DNA of 64,000 nucleotides. Origin: Mangifera indica (Eukaryota; Streptophyta; Magnoliopsida; Sapindales; Anacardiaceae). Below the pieces are notes generated by a model. It did no database searches, was not told the origin of the DNA, and was given only the letters and a program-made list of their open reading frames with translations. Below, in pieces: positions 25,972-37,499 of this stretch. The stretch spans positions 15,617,969 through 15,681,968 of the forward strand of contig NC_058148.1 of assembly GCF_011075055.1 (NCBI RefSeq), read 5' to 3'. The translations under genes were made by a program, and so were the position numbers. How positions within the stretch are numbered: the first letter of the stretch is position 1; each line of letters opens with the position of its first letter.

Positions 25972-26880
25972 AATTGATACAACTTGGAAGCAAAATCCCT
26001 TAATAATGTAAGTCATGTCTCTTGTTTGACAGCTAAAATTATACCTTACAACTAAGATAATGCCATTGCTAAGCACATTCATCTTCAATTATATTCTTTT
26101 CGTTTCCCAATTTCTCATTGGCTTGAGGAATGAAGAAGAGACATCACCCAATTGAAGCAATGCATATTATCCTTGTCCAAATTGACTTGGATTAAGTCAT
26201 GGATGGTATTATAGCCATTACCAAATTGAGCTGATTGGATTGCAATACACATTTTTATTATAATTTTACAACAATGTTTTATGTATCATATACGTATTAA
26301 CGAGTATTAACAAACAGACATATTATCATATTATTTAATTATTTATTTCACATAATTATGATGACAATCATAATAAACACCTATTTCAATAATATATATT
26401 ATTATAATAAGTGTGTATCAATTTAAGTAGTAATTATAATATATTATGATATTATTATATGTTATTTCATTCTTAATTCAAAATCATCGTAATATGAATC
26501 ACATATAATCATTTATATACAGATCGATGCTTAGTTTTATCATATTATAAGTATATACTTATTACAGCTTCAATTTCTTATCATCCTCCAATTTTTTCAA
26601 AATTTTACTATTAATAATAAAATTATGTATACAAAAAAAGCCTTATGAGCTAATAATCTATATAAATTGAGGCAATTATATATAATTAGGTGATACAGCT
26701 ATTTGCTCATTATCCCATTTCAAATCATTTAATCAAAGGTTGTTACTTTGAGACTGCATGAATTAAGTTTCGAAATGTAATACTATTACTGCACCACTAA
26801 ACCCTAAATTTAGACAAGCCCAAGCTTGCCAAATTCTAATATCTTCTCTCAACAAGGAAAACCCTAAACCTTTCTTCTCC
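24521..26880. other. AT-rich spacer with microsatellites and MITE-like sequence
   Basis: About 2.4 kb right of the duplication with no gene recognised. It has ATT trinucleotide arrays near 24936-24960 and 25936-25966, a GT/TA dinucleotide run near 25766-25786, a MITE-like palindrome at 25105-25214, and a very AT-rich patch at 26250-26640 with imperfect inverted repeats. The open frames at 24928 and 25174-25577 lack family features. Confidence 0.5.
25105..25214. mobile_element. Possible 110-bp MITE (AT-rich palindrome)
   Basis: The ends CATTAAC and GTTAATG are inverted, and inner arms (ATTATATAATTTAATTATTT and its near reverse complement) pair with few mismatches. AT-rich palindromes can arise by chance, so confidence is modest. 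Confidence 0.4.
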
Positions 26881-26914
26881 TTCTCTCTCTCTCTCTCTCT
26901 CTCTCACAGCCCAC

Positions 26915-29900
26915 ATGTTAACTATTTCAAGCATGAAGTCTCTTATTGCCCCACCATTTACACACACACCTTTGTCCCTTTACCTCACCAAGGCCTCACC
27001 TTTTGCCACAAACTCTAATTTTTGTAACCCCACAACTCTTCAAACCCTACGATTTATCCACTCTATATCTAAACCCACAATGGCTTCCCCTAAATTAATT
27101 GTTCGAAATCGAAGCTTGCTAACGAAGACATCTAATTCCTCCTCATCATCAGGTGAGATTCACGTCATTGTGGGACCCATGTTCGCTGGCAAAACTACCA
27201 CGCTTCTGCGAAGGATACAAGCTGAAACCGAGAAGGGCAGGTATTTTATGATCTGGGTTTGCTTTAACTTTAGTATCTTTGTTTTGTTTATTTATTGTAT
27301 TATTTTATGTGATATGGGGTTTGGCTTGTATTTTTGTTCAATCATTCTCCTTTGGTTGGAAAAAAAGCAGAGTTGTGGAATTAGTTTGAAATTTATGTTT
27401 CAGTTTTCTTATTGTGTCTATGAGTAGATAGTACAGTGGAAATAGAACCAGCTTTTCACATGAAAGGTCATTTTTTTGTTTTTATAATAAGTTTAATTTA
27501 ATCGACTAGAATACAAAATTGTTTTTGTTCCATGGTGGAGTGGGATTATTACTGGTGATAAATTCCCAGCTTTCAGGTTGACTCTTGTAAGAAATTTCTC
27601 CATTTGGATAAAACCTTAAAAGGCCTCTGTTTTTCGGGAAGGTTAAGTGAAGCTATTGGGCTTTTATGGCGAACTGGGGTGAAAGTGGAACCGGGGACAT
27701 ATTCTCTTTTGTTGCAAGAGTGCATATTCATGAAAGAATATAGAAACGGGAGAAGAATTCATGCACAAATGGCTATTCTTGGGTATGTTCCCAATGAGTA
27801 TTTGACAAATAAATTGTTGATATTGTATGCAAAATCAGGGAATCTGGTAACTGCTCGTGTTCTGTTTGATAAGTTGCAGGAGAAAAGTTTGATATCTTGG
27901 AATGCTATGATTACAGGGCATGTGCAAAAGGGGCTTGAAGAAGTTGGACTGGAGTTTTATTATAAGATGAGAAAAGAGGGTTTGACACCTGACCAATATA
28001 CCTTTGCATCAGTGTTCAGAGCCTGTGCCACTTTGGCCACATTGGAGCATGGGAAGCGAGCCCATGGTGTCATGATAAAGTGTAATGTTGGGGAAAATGT
28101 TGTAGCCAATAGTGCCCTTATAGATATGTACTTTAAATGCAGCAGTGTTTTTTATGGTCATCTAATATTTGATAAATTATTAAATAGAAATGTTGTCACC
28201 TGGACTGCATTGATTTCTGGGTATGGCCAGCATGGGAAAGTAATAGAGGTTCTGGAATCATTTCAGAGGATGATAGATGAAGGTTTCAGACCAAATTATA
28301 TTACTTTTCTTGCTGTGCTTTCTGCTTGCAGCCATGGAGGTTTAGTTAGTAAAGGCTGGTATTATTTCTCATGCATGATGAGGGATTATGGAATCCAACC
28401 TAGAGGGAAACATTATGCAGCCATGGTTGACCTGTTAGGGCGGGCTGGGAAGTTGCAAGAGGCTTATGAGTTTGTTCTGAGGTCACCCTGCAAGGAGCAT
28501 TCTGTAATCTGGGGTGCTTTGCTTGGAGCATGTAGAATTCATGGAGATATGAACCTGGTGAAGCTTGCAGCAACAAAGTACTTTGAATTGGATCCAGAAA
28601 ATGCCGGTAAGTACGTGGTATTGGCTAATACATTTGCCACAGTTGGGTCCTGGGACAATGTAGCAGATGTTAGGGGGAAGATGAGAGATATAGGGGTGAT
28701 GAAGGAGCCTGGTTATAGTAGGATCGAAGTTCGAGGAGTGGCCCACTTCTTCCTTATGGGTGATAAATCTCATAGATATTCTGAGGAGATCTGTAAAATG
28801 ACTCAGGAAATGACTTGTACTTTAAAGGATGCAGGCTATGTTCCTGATTTACGTGGCAACTAGTTCAGGTTGTTGAAATTGTTTCCCTTCCCATGCATTT
28901 CTTTTTCTCTATGTTTGTTATATCAATGCTGGCCTTTTGAGTGTTCGTAAGGCTCTGCATGTCTCAACCTTAGTGCTGTTAGGAAATGTATAGAATATGG
29001 AGGACTCTGATATAGTATGATGCTTGAAATATGCTGTATTTTAATTTGCATTAGATGTTTAATTGGGCTAGTTTCTTAAGTCTTCAGTTAGAGTTTTGTT
29101 TGAACTCTGTATAAAGTGGTGATATGGAGTCCTGAGTATTCATGACATCCTGTGAAATGCTCTATTTGTTACCACTCTTCAATATTCATGTTCGATTTCA
29201 AGTATGCGTGTTATCAAAGAGGATGTTAACCTGCTTGATGTCCTAAAGTAATTGTTCCCTGTGCTACCAATCTTATGCTAAGGCAGTAATTGAGGGAATT
29301 GATATTCAATTTGCCATGGCTGCTGAAGTGTAAAAAGAGATACAGAAAGCCTGGGTGGTTGGAATGTGAGGCTTATGGATAGAACTTATCACCTTCTCCT
29401 CGGTAGAAGACCAGGAGGAAATGAATTATACAATGTTCAGATGTTTCGAATAAACTTTTCTATGTACCTTAAAACTATAATCACAAGTTGAGGGCAGGAA
29501 AGGTTGAATTACTGTTAATGAATCTTGTTTCTTCTTCAGTTCTTCTTCATCCAATTTTTTTATATATTTATTTTACATATTTATTTGTTTTTTAAGATTC
29601 TAGATATTTTTTTCACTTTTATTACTCGCCTCTAAATTCACTGGCTTGGTACCAAATTCAGTGACTAAATTGCTTCTTGATCTTTGTTTTTAACTAATAG
29701 TTTTTATATCGCTTAGATTTGCTTGTTATTTAGGTCTTATTTGAAGATCTTATTGGGCACAAAATGCATACTGTCATCCAAACACCTTACACTAAGACTC
29801 TGTTTATAATTACTATGATGATTTTTACATACATCCATCAGGTTGACTAGAATGTAGGATTTTCAACAAATTTGCTTTTATGCTAAACTGGAATGAAATA

Positions 29901-30891
29901 TTTAAAAGTATACTTGGGCTTGTTCTTACTATCTCTTCTCTTTTTTGGTTTCTTATGCAGAAGTGTAGCAGTAATAAAATCCAACAAGGACACAAGATAT
30001 GGATTGGATTCTATAGTTACACATGATGGAGTGAAATTGCCATGTTCTGCACTGGCAAATTTGTCATCGTTCAAACAAAAATTTGGTTCTGATGCTTATG
30101 ATAAGGTAATCCTGTGCAAAAATAAAATGATCTCTGTTATGAAAAAGGATGCTGTCTTTTAAATATTTAATTATCAGTATGATCGCTATGATTATAAGTA
30201 GTTTGCATTTTGTAAATGTGTTTTTCTTGGTACTGGTTAATGAAGACTGTAAAATGAAAGACAAATCCTGTTAGCAAGAATGCTGCTTGCACCTTCATAA
30301 ATCTTGATTTTGAGTGTGTACCTGTTGTGACTTTAGCTGCATTTTAAGCCATCTTTCTGTGTAATTTACGCTCATGTCCAGTCCATGTTGACAGCTAGAT
30401 GTGATTGGCATTGACGAGGCTCAATTCTTTGAGGACCTTTATGATTTCTGTCGTGAAGCTGCTGATCATGATGGAAAAATTGTGGTAGTTGCTGGACTGG
30501 ATGGTGACTATTTGAGGTGTGATAATGTCCCGATTCTCATTCCTTGCACACATATTTAGAGAAATTTGTTTGCCTCAACATTTTTTGTATTATATTAGTT
30601 GTTTTTGATGGCAAGAAATATCTTGGCAGGAGGAGCTTTGGTTCTGTGCTTGATATAATTCCCCTGGCTGATTCTGTTACTAAATTAACTGCTCGATGCG
30701 CATTCTGTGGGAAACGTGCTTTCTTTACTTTAAGGAAGACGGAAGAGACACAGACAGAACTGATTGGAGGATCTGATATCTACATGCCTGTTTGCCGCCA
30801 ACACTATGTTGGTGGACAAGTAGTTGTAGAAGCTGCTAGAATTGTTCTAGAGTCACAGAAGTCTAAATGTGAATCATTATGTGTAGAGTAG
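26915..30891 (+). CDS. Thymidine kinase, plant TK1b-like with organelle-type N-terminal extension
   Basis: Salvage enzyme that phosphorylates thymidine to dTMP. Exons 26915-27240, 29961-30105, 30395-30516 and 30630-30891 give 284 aa, with all borders GT-AG and in frame. The P-loop GPMFAGKTT is at about residues 87-95. DEAQFF carries the catalytic carboxylate, GLDGDY follows, and the zinc/lasso region has CAFCG then CRQHY. The first ~75 residues are Ser/Thr/Pro-rich with few acids, like a chloroplast or mitochondrial targeting peptide. The second ATG (26933, MKSLIAPP) aligns better with the Arabidopsis TK1b start as I recall it; the ATG at 27080 would remove the extension. A CT microsatellite (about 26882-26904) lies in the leader. 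Intron 1 is 2,720 bp and contains a PPR ORF on the same strand. Confidence 0.92.
27577..28863 (+). CDS. E-class PPR protein nested in thymidine kinase intron 1; start codon not found
   Basis: Pentatricopeptide-repeat protein, predicted to bind organellar RNA. The frame is open from 27562 to the stop at 28863, and LDKTLKGLC onward matches, from memory, Arabidopsis At4g16470. Repeats of the PLS type are visible, e.g. [52 protein letters not shown] and [16 protein letters not shown]. They are followed by E/E+ motifs ([15 protein letters not shown], then [15 protein letters not shown] and GYSRIEV). There is no DYW domain. The family's N terminus (~60 aa with ATG) is absent: the frame just upstream has no ATG and closes with TAA at 27559. 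A CTTTCAG acceptor ends at 27576, so a spliced upstream exon is the simplest explanation. Otherwise the gene uses a non-ATG start or has lost its start. The listed start is that acceptor. Confidence 0.8.
   Translation, partial: VDSCKKFLHLDKTLKGLCFSGRLSEAIGLLWRTGVKVEPGTYSLLLQECIFMKEYRNGRRIHAQMAILGYVPNEYLTNKLLILYAKSGNLVTARVLFDKLQEKSLISWNAMITGHVQKGLEEVGLEFYYKMRKEGLTPDQYTFASVFRACATLATLEHGKRAHGVMIKCNVGENVVANSALIDMYFKCSSVFYGHLIFDKLLNRNVVTWTALISGYGQHGKVIEVLESFQRMIDEGFRPNYITFLAVLSACSHGGLVSKGWYYFSCMMRDYGIQPRGKHYAAMVDLLGRAGKLQEAYEFVLRSPCKEHSVIWGALLGACRIHGDMNLVKLAATKYFELDPENAGKYVVLANTFATVGSWDNVADVRGKMRDIGVMKEPGYSRIEVRGVAHFFLMGDKSHRYSEEICKMTQEMTCTLKDAGYVPDLRGN
28864..29960 (+). other. Rest of thymidine kinase intron 1, including the likely PPR 3' UTR
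   Basis: No coding signal. It contains the expected 3' UTR of the nested PPR gene and ends with the TTATGCAG acceptor of thymidine kinase exon 2. Confidence 0.6.
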
Positions 30892-31836
30892 TTCAGCCCT
30901 TCAATGCTATTAGGAAATCTAGATCTTCCTTGAGCATTCAGCCGGATTTGTTAAAGACTGCTTTGTAGTTGCACATAGGATCTTGATCACTTGTGGCCCT
31001 GATTGTAATATAGACAATGCTGGGCTATTTGTGCCATCAAGATGTATGTTGGAAGGGAAAAAATGGAGTTGGAAATTGATGAATATGTGGATACTATTTG
31101 ATTGTATTAAGACTGATGATTTTTAATCATATCTTGACATGATTGTGGCCTGAATATCCAATTGTAAGAGTCTTGGATGCTTGTTTCAGCAGCTTTATCA
31201 AAAATATGAAATGTTTAGGCAAACACTCTTAATCCCACTTGCCATAACACAAATTACCTTTGAGGATCAAAAGCAGCAAAAATTTGGAATCAATTTGCAT
31301 CTCTATGCATCATTTATACAGTTATATGGGTGTAGTCCTGTATTTCAAAGCAGTGACTCTGAATCTGACAATGAATGTGTTTTATAACATGTTGAAACGG
31401 TGTTCCACAATTTTGGAATGGCGATGAAGGCTCTCTGTTAGGAGACGTTAGTATACTGGGGAGTGCATTATTGCAGTATCTACTAGGACAAGCTAGATCT
31501 CAATCTCTTCTTATTGGGGGTGGATTGAGTCTAAGTTGAAGAAGAAGAATTATTGGAAGAGAGAGAATAAGAATCATCAGAAAATAAAAAAAAGCCCCAA
31601 CAATGCAAGCTCCAATTCGAGCATAGTGAAATAACAATATAAGCACCAACAATTTGGATTGAATCCACCCACACTACTGATATCAGTCCCATGTTTCTGG
31701 ATAAAGTAAACACCTCATTTTTCAGAAGAAACAATTGGCTGTAGAAGTTGGACAGTGATAAACAGGTAGAAGTTTTGTCAATCACAGCGTATTGAACAAA
31801 AGCAAAAAGAACTGAACAAACAAGGGAAAAGAATTT
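30892..31836. other. Thymidine kinase 3' flank and spacer
   Basis: About 0.9 kb between the kinase stop and the tRNA gene. Short open frames at 31181-31387 (plus) and 31531-31785 (minus) have no recognisable features. Confidence 0.5.
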
Positions 31837-31910
31837 TGCTTTCGTTGAGAGTCGAACTCAAGACCTCCCGCTTACTAAACGGGTGCTCTAACCATCTGAG
31901 CTACGAAAGC
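31837..31910 (-). tRNA. tRNA-Thr (anticodon AGT)
   Basis: A 74-nt tRNA on the minus strand. Acceptor arms GCTTTCG and CGAAAGC pair perfectly, with discriminator A. Box A reads TAGCTCAGATGG and box B GAGTTCGACTC. The anticodon stem CCCGT/GCGGG encloses the loop TTAGTAA, so the anticodon is AGT (AGU in RNA), reading ACU/ACC after A34 editing to inosine. No intron and no encoded CCA, as expected for a nuclear eukaryotic gene. A TTTT tract for Pol III termination follows at 31830-31827. Confidence 0.97.
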
Positions 31911-33866
31911 TTCTTGTTCTTCAGCGAATAATTTATTCCATGTTAAAGAATAAATATAATTATTATTATCCACCACAGAACGCTATTCCGTATGAAATAC
32001 AATTTGTTTTGAGCATAATTTTTTTAAAATATTTAATTAGGGAGTAAATGTAATTATCAGAGCTGGAAGGAGGGAGTAAATAATAGGATATGAGAGAGAA
32101 AGTCGTAGCGCATCTTAAGAGGTGCTTGTGTGTGTCAAAGATGGAAACAGAAGTCTTTAAAGTTGTCATAAGAGATTGACACAACAAGATAGTCGTGAGA
32201 ATCCTTTTAATTAAGAGTTGTGTTGCAAGCTAAATTTTCAGATGTGGGAAGGTGACATTTGCAGGATACATGCACAAGGGCGTGCACGTGATTAAGTGGT
32301 GTAGAGTGTCATGACTCAAAATGAATCATCATGACATGGGTAGCAAAATGAAAAAAGCATGCAAGGTTTTTGATTTTGTGTTGATATCAAGAGTGGGAAG
32401 CGCATGAATATAGTCATTCGTGTTATTGAAGAAAAGACTAGACCATACCCTTACAAATTAGTTAGAAGGGAGAGGTACTCTCTTAATGAGTCCAAAACAA
32501 AACAAAACTAATGACTCTAAACTAATTCACAAAACAAAACCACTGAACCATAAAAGTCACTGTACTCAATATATGGGAATTTTTTTTAAAAGATGTTAAA
32601 TAAGTTTCACAAACAATTCGGTCCTAGTCGTAAGAAGTGGCTATTTGTCAATGTAGCTGGCTTACCACTAGAGGTTCAAGAAGATGCTATTATAACTTAT
32701 TCTGGGACCATTTCACAACATCCACAAAAGACACAGGTCAGGATTGACTATGGCTTGACAAATCCTTTTCCTCATTCTGATTTCTTTTAGTTATCATTTT
32801 TTATTAATTTTACAATAAAATTCATGTTCTTGATAAATTGTCAGTTTGAGTTTAACAAAACCATATAACTTTATTCATCCATCATTCATTGGTTAGACGT
32901 GCATTACCAAAAGCATTGTTAACGGTATGAACCAAATTCTTCATCTAAGTAACATATATTTTACAGAAAACATAATTTTTTTTCTTTTTTTTATCTAATA
33001 AAAACAAGAAGTTTTGAATAATTCATGCATAGGAAATTGTTATGATCACAGATACAAAGTCTAAAATTTAGATCTCATGTAGAAAAATATGAGTTTCAAG
33101 TCTGAGGTTTATATAATTCAGACTTCCTAATTTTAATAGCTAGTTTTCAGGTGTAATTCTTCTAATATTCAGATTATTTGGTATAAGAGTTACCAGTTGC
33201 AACTGTGTAGTGTGGATGGAGACGCTAATATTATACTGTTCACCTCTGAGTTAGCAAGGAGCTAGTAAGCTATAGAGCATGGTGGTATGTTATAATTCCA
33301 ATCCACAATCTCAAATGGAAAATATGTGCTTTTGATGTAGGATTTAGGGGGTGATTCACCCAAAGTTCGTATAGAAACAAACACAGGTAAACAATTCATC
33401 CAATCCTTAGCTAAAAACTGACATGTTACAATGTTTACAGGTTACATCCAATTCCCGAAACTAATTTAATCCATTGAGGAAGAATAGCACAGTAAGACAT
33501 TTGGATTTAGGAAAGGCTTGCTAAGCAGTTTTCATCCTTAGAAGTGCCAATATGATGTTTCTTCAATCCAGCTATATACAAAGGCTCAGATGAAATTTGC
33601 ACTCTCTAAGCAACTTACAACATCCTCAATCAAGACATTATGAAAGCCAAGTAAAAATTTCATCCTCATATGTTGCAGACCAAATTAGCACCAGAAAGAG
33701 GCTCATCCTGAAATGTAATACCAAAATCTTATTGACTTGCCCAAGTAGAATCTCTCTGCTTAAATCGGAATTTGTTCAACCAAATCAAAGATTTCACAAT
33801 GAATTCACATTCATACAAATCTATTTCCCATCTTCTAATTGAAACTGAAAGCAGCTTCATACCTTC
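31911..33866. other. Spacer between the tRNA gene and the basic-protein gene
   Basis: About 2 kb, AT-rich. The short frame at 32593-32790 was not recognised. No repeat with clear borders was seen. Confidence 0.5.
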
Positions 33867-34567
33867 CTATCCGTCTGGGGTGGTTTGATTGGAACTCCCT
33901 TTCACAGCAGAATTCAGAGACCGTGCAAGATTTTTAACACGATTTAACCTCAACCCTTTAGCCATTTTATCTGTATCTCAAACACATAAATCAAAAGCAG
34001 AAAAATACCATTGACAAAAACCTGATGCAATTGAAACTTACCAGTAGAAACTTCATTTGCCTTAATCATCACATGACTCTCACCAACATGACCATTCAAT
34101 GACCGTGCAAGATTCTTTACATGACTCAATCTTAGCTGCCCAGAAAACTGGGCCAATTTATGAACTGGAACCTCCAAACCTGACAATAAAATATCATAAA
34201 TATGCAGTTGTTTCCTTTAAAATAAACCAACAATAAGAGCAAAAACCTCACTTTGAGAGTTAGTGATAGCTTGAAGAGACTCAAAAGCAAGAAAATGATT
34301 GTTACATTGTGCAGTAATAGGATCGGTTGAGGGAGTTGGTTGTTCTTGTTCTTGTTCCTGTTGAGATTGAGGTGAAGCAATTCCAGTTCCAGTTCCAATT
34401 CCAGCTCTTAATCTTCTGAGTTGGTAATTTCTTCGACGTCTAGCAAGATGTTTTTCCCTCTCTTCAACACTCATGGATTGTCTTCTTTGTCTATCCCTCA
34501 AACGTCGTCGTTCTCTTTCTTGCTCCTTCTGCAACTTCCTCAACTCTGATCTCCCAACCCCTTCCAT
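33867..34567 (-). CDS. Small basic plant protein with a repeated VKNLARSLN motif (function unknown)
   Basis: Three coding exons on the minus strand, 34567-34252, 34179-34042 and 33970-33867, give 185 aa; the phase-1 junctions fit. The N-terminal ~60 residues are extremely basic and charged (SELRKLQKEQERERRRLRDR, then EEREKHLARRRRNYQLRR), suggesting a nuclear, nucleic-acid-binding or coiled-coil region. A Gln/Glu/Pro-rich linker follows. Exons 2 and 3 each encode a related unit, LRLSHVKNLARSLNGHV and LRLNRVKNLARSLNSAV, which looks like exon-level duplication. I do not recognise an assigned function. The basic block resembles a bZIP basic region, but no heptad leucines follow. An in-frame ATG at 34573 (MTMEG) is an alternative start. 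Gene structure is confident; role unknown. Confidence 0.72.
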
Positions 34568-34599
34568 TGTCATTTCACATTCAACAACAACAACAACAA

Positions 34600-35884
34600 C
34601 AAAGCTCTAAAATTCTGCAACAAGACTCCGACTTTATCACACAAAACCATCAAATTGCAACAATCCCACGTGGGTTTAATCAATTCAATCACATGAAAAA
34701 AGAACAAAACCCCACATCAATTTATCATGATTTCATCACATAGATCTCATGAAAAAGGCCGAAACTTTACCTGGGATGATTGTGCTGTAACTTAAGATAG
34801 ACAGAACAGAACAGAACAGAAATGATTTGTTTTTAAATTGAGTTGTAGATACATACGTACGATCGAACCCAGTTGGCGTCTTTTCCTTTTTAACCGTTTT
34901 GGCCTTTTGGCAGATAAATTTGCCAAATCAGTTTTTGACACCAATGTGTTGCTGTAAATGGTTCGTTTTTTGCCTTTTACTTGCTATTCTAACTTATTCT
35001 GGTTTTTTATCCTCTAAACGGTGACGTTTTTAGGCTTCCGATATGACAATGTGTCATTCCATTGTTAGAAGGGACACTCGGTAACACTATATGCATTAAC
35101 AAAATGTTTGACGGATTGTTTAGCGTTAAGGTGTAGATATGTGATTAGATGATTTAATTATATATTTTATTTTAAATTTAAATTTATCTAATAAAATAAT
35201 GATGTAACAACCATTAATATTCATCATCAATTTTATTTGTAAATGAAAATGTAATTGTATATATAATATATTTACTTTGAGAATATGCCATGGAGTCAAC
35301 TCTTCTTAAGTTTTAAAATTTTTTCTGAGTAAATATTAAATGTATTTTTTCTAATCTTTATATTATTTTACATTTCATTGTTCTTTTACCATATATGTAA
35401 ACCTTAAACCCTACTCTGTCCCTTACACTTGCATAGTCATTGTATCTAATTAAATGTAAGTTGAGATAATTTTGCTATGACACTCTACTAATAATATGTA
35501 GTGCAAGTTGTTTGATGAATCAATGAAATAGATAGAGAATATTATTTTCCTAATCTAAGATCGTTCAATCATATAATAATATCTCATCGTTAATACACAA
35601 ATTATTATTTATTATTAGAACACGTACTGTCATAATGTAATCCAGAAATGAATATTCAACGAATTCTTGGGCACATTTCAATTCTTAAATGGGTGTAGAC
35701 CAAAATAAGCTCAAAACAGTCTCAGTATCATTCCAAGATGGGAATTTACAGTGAAGTTGAAGTTAAAGTTGGCATCCTGCTCTATGCTAGGCTGTATTGA
35801 GTTACAAATATCATTCTGACTCAGTTTCAAAAAGTTAGAACAAAAACAGTGAGTTATCCACAAAGGTTATCAGCTTGTTATTTA
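34600..35884. other. Spacer between two minus-strand genes
   Basis: About 1.3 kb holding the promoter/5' UTR of the basic-protein gene (to about 34850, with an ACAGA repeat at 34800-34822) and the 3' UTR of the GRAS gene. The middle is AT-rich with no gene. Confidence 0.5.
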
Positions 35885-37495
35885 TCACCTCCAAGCAGAA
35901 GAAGTTGCCATATGTCTGTTTATCCAGCCAAGATAGAGCGCCCCGTTATGGTCTTCAACTCTGTAATTGCAGTTGTATTCCTTCAACATAGCTATAACAG
36001 CATTGGTCACTGAAGGACTCATTGCATACGGCGTGAATCCAGCCATTTTCAATCGTAGTGTCCACTTTCCAAGAAGTTCATGCCTTTCCACCCTTTCGGA
36101 TTCCTCGCAAGCTATCATATTGACTATATCTCGAGCCACACAGTGCTGCTCTGCACTGATTCGCTTCCTGTCATCCCTTGGACAAGCTACATCAATTGAT
36201 TCAAACATAGCCATATAGTAATCCATTGTCTCACAGAACCTGTGAAAGAATGGGGAAGTATTGGTGTTGGACTCTTGCTCAGCAATGGTCACAACTTTGG
36301 GGGACAAACTTTTCACCAATCTCAACAGGCGATCTCTAGGATTTGAAGTGCTCACACTCTCATCTGGCACATGGTGCAATACGTAAGGAAAATTCACAAC
36401 TATAGCTTCTCCAGGTTGAATTATAAGATGTTTTCTTTCAATCTCACAAGCAGACACAGAAGCATCATGGAACGCAAATGGCACATTGCATGTTGCAGCA
36501 ACCTGCGCAAGCTTCGTCCCCACAACATCAAGACCTCCTCCTCGAGCATGAAGTGATTGTGAGTCGTCAATCCCAGTAATGCGGATAGATGGGGGCCCAC
36601 CATGCTGTTTTGCAAGTGCATGGATGAGGTACATATACTGGGTGCCTTGTGCAATCTGGAAATCAATGATGTGAATTCTAGGCTCATTCACCACAGCTTC
36701 CCCAATAACAACATTCATTGATGTGTAAGCAAACTTCCAGTATGGACAGATCTGAAAGAGGACAGACATGTAAGACATGAGATCTGAGCTTGATGGTTGT
36801 TCACACTTCAACGCTTTGTAGATTTTACTTCCTGAGAATTCCAGTCTTGCTCTAAGCCCTTCCAGCATGTATGCCCCCAGGCGTTGAATTGGCTCCCCAG
36901 AGACTGACACCATTTGCTCTAACACAAGCATTAAATCAGCTGCTGTTAATAGATCACCTTCAGATACCACTTTAGCACAGTACACCAGCACCTCTTTCAA
37001 GTTTAGCCCAGGGATCATTTCCATCCAATTCCTACTTTGTGCTGAAATGCCTTGATGAGCCCCACTCTGAAAACAGCAGCTGCAGCTGTCCTCCAGCAAT
37101 GTTCTCTCCAATTCTCTCAGTTTGTAAATAAATTTATTGCCATCATCAACACCAGAAGATCTGCTCATGGGTGATCCATAAGCATTGTCAGGGGACTGAT
37201 GAGGATCTGACAGGTATGACTGAGAACCTAGTGGTGTAAGGGGACTCCTGTTAGATGAGATGCTGACGGCAGACGAAGAATCATAGGCAATAGTCGCAAT
37301 GGATGATTCCAAGGTATAGAACTGCTCCTTGTAGGTTTGAGAGTCTCCACTGGTTCCTTGGCTGCAGCCATCAGAGCATGTATTGTTGTCCAGAATTTGG
37401 ATATGAGGCAAGCAATAGGATTCAATCCCTTGAACAGGCTGGTGGAGTGATCTATGGACACCAGAGGAACTTTGGTGTTTCTGAGATGTTTGCAT
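35885..37495 (-). CDS. SCL13: GRAS-family transcriptional regulator, SCARECROW-LIKE 13 (PAT1 branch)
   Basis: Uninterrupted 536-codon frame. The N terminus MQTSQKHQSSSGVH and the segment SPDNAYGSPMS match Arabidopsis SCL13, a positive regulator of phytochrome B-dependent red-light signalling. The GRAS domain begins near residue 165. LHR I includes EQMVSVSGEPIQRLGAY; the VHIID motif reads IHIIDFQIAQGTQY, followed by IRITGIDD. LHR II, the PFYRE motif (here SPFFHRF near EQESNTNTS) and the SAW domain with RVERHELLGKW and the terminal LGW follow in order. Length and motifs are normal. The N-terminal Ser-rich region is disordered, as usual. Start at 37495 is the family start. A 5' UTR intron (donor TTTCAG|GTATGC at 38808) probably separates the promoter by about 1.3 kb. 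Confidence 0.94.
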   Translation of the reverse strand: MQTSQKHQSSSGVHRSLHQPVQGIESYCLPHIQILDNNTCSDGCSQGTSGDSQTYKEQFYTLESSIATIAYDSSSAVSISSNRSPLTPLGSQSYLSDPHQSPDNAYGSPMSRSSGVDDGNKFIYKLRELERTLLEDSCSCCFQSGAHQGISAQSRNWMEMIPGLNLKEVLVYCAKVVSEGDLLTAADLMLVLEQMVSVSGEPIQRLGAYMLEGLRARLEFSGSKIYKALKCEQPSSSDLMSYMSVLFQICPYWKFAYTSMNVVIGEAVVNEPRIHIIDFQIAQGTQYMYLIHALAKQHGGPPSIRITGIDDSQSLHARGGGLDVVGTKLAQVAATCNVPFAFHDASVSACEIERKHLIIQPGEAIVVNFPYVLHHVPDESVSTSNPRDRLLRLVKSLSPKVVTIAEQESNTNTSPFFHRFCETMDYYMAMFESIDVACPRDDRKRISAEQHCVARDIVNMIACEESERVERHELLGKWTLRLKMAGFTPYAMSPSVTNAVIAMLKEYNCNYRVEDHNGALYLGWINRHMATSSAWR

Positions 37496-37499
37496 CTAA

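Noticed and set aside
34217..34573. Reading the basic gene as a bZIP transcription factor
   Set aside because: The Arg-rich block is present but no heptad leucine zipper follows, and downstream exons carry a different repeat.
36421..36687. Out-of-frame ORFs within the SCL13 exon (also 37228-37461)
   Set aside because: Shadow frames of the intact 536-codon GRAS gene.
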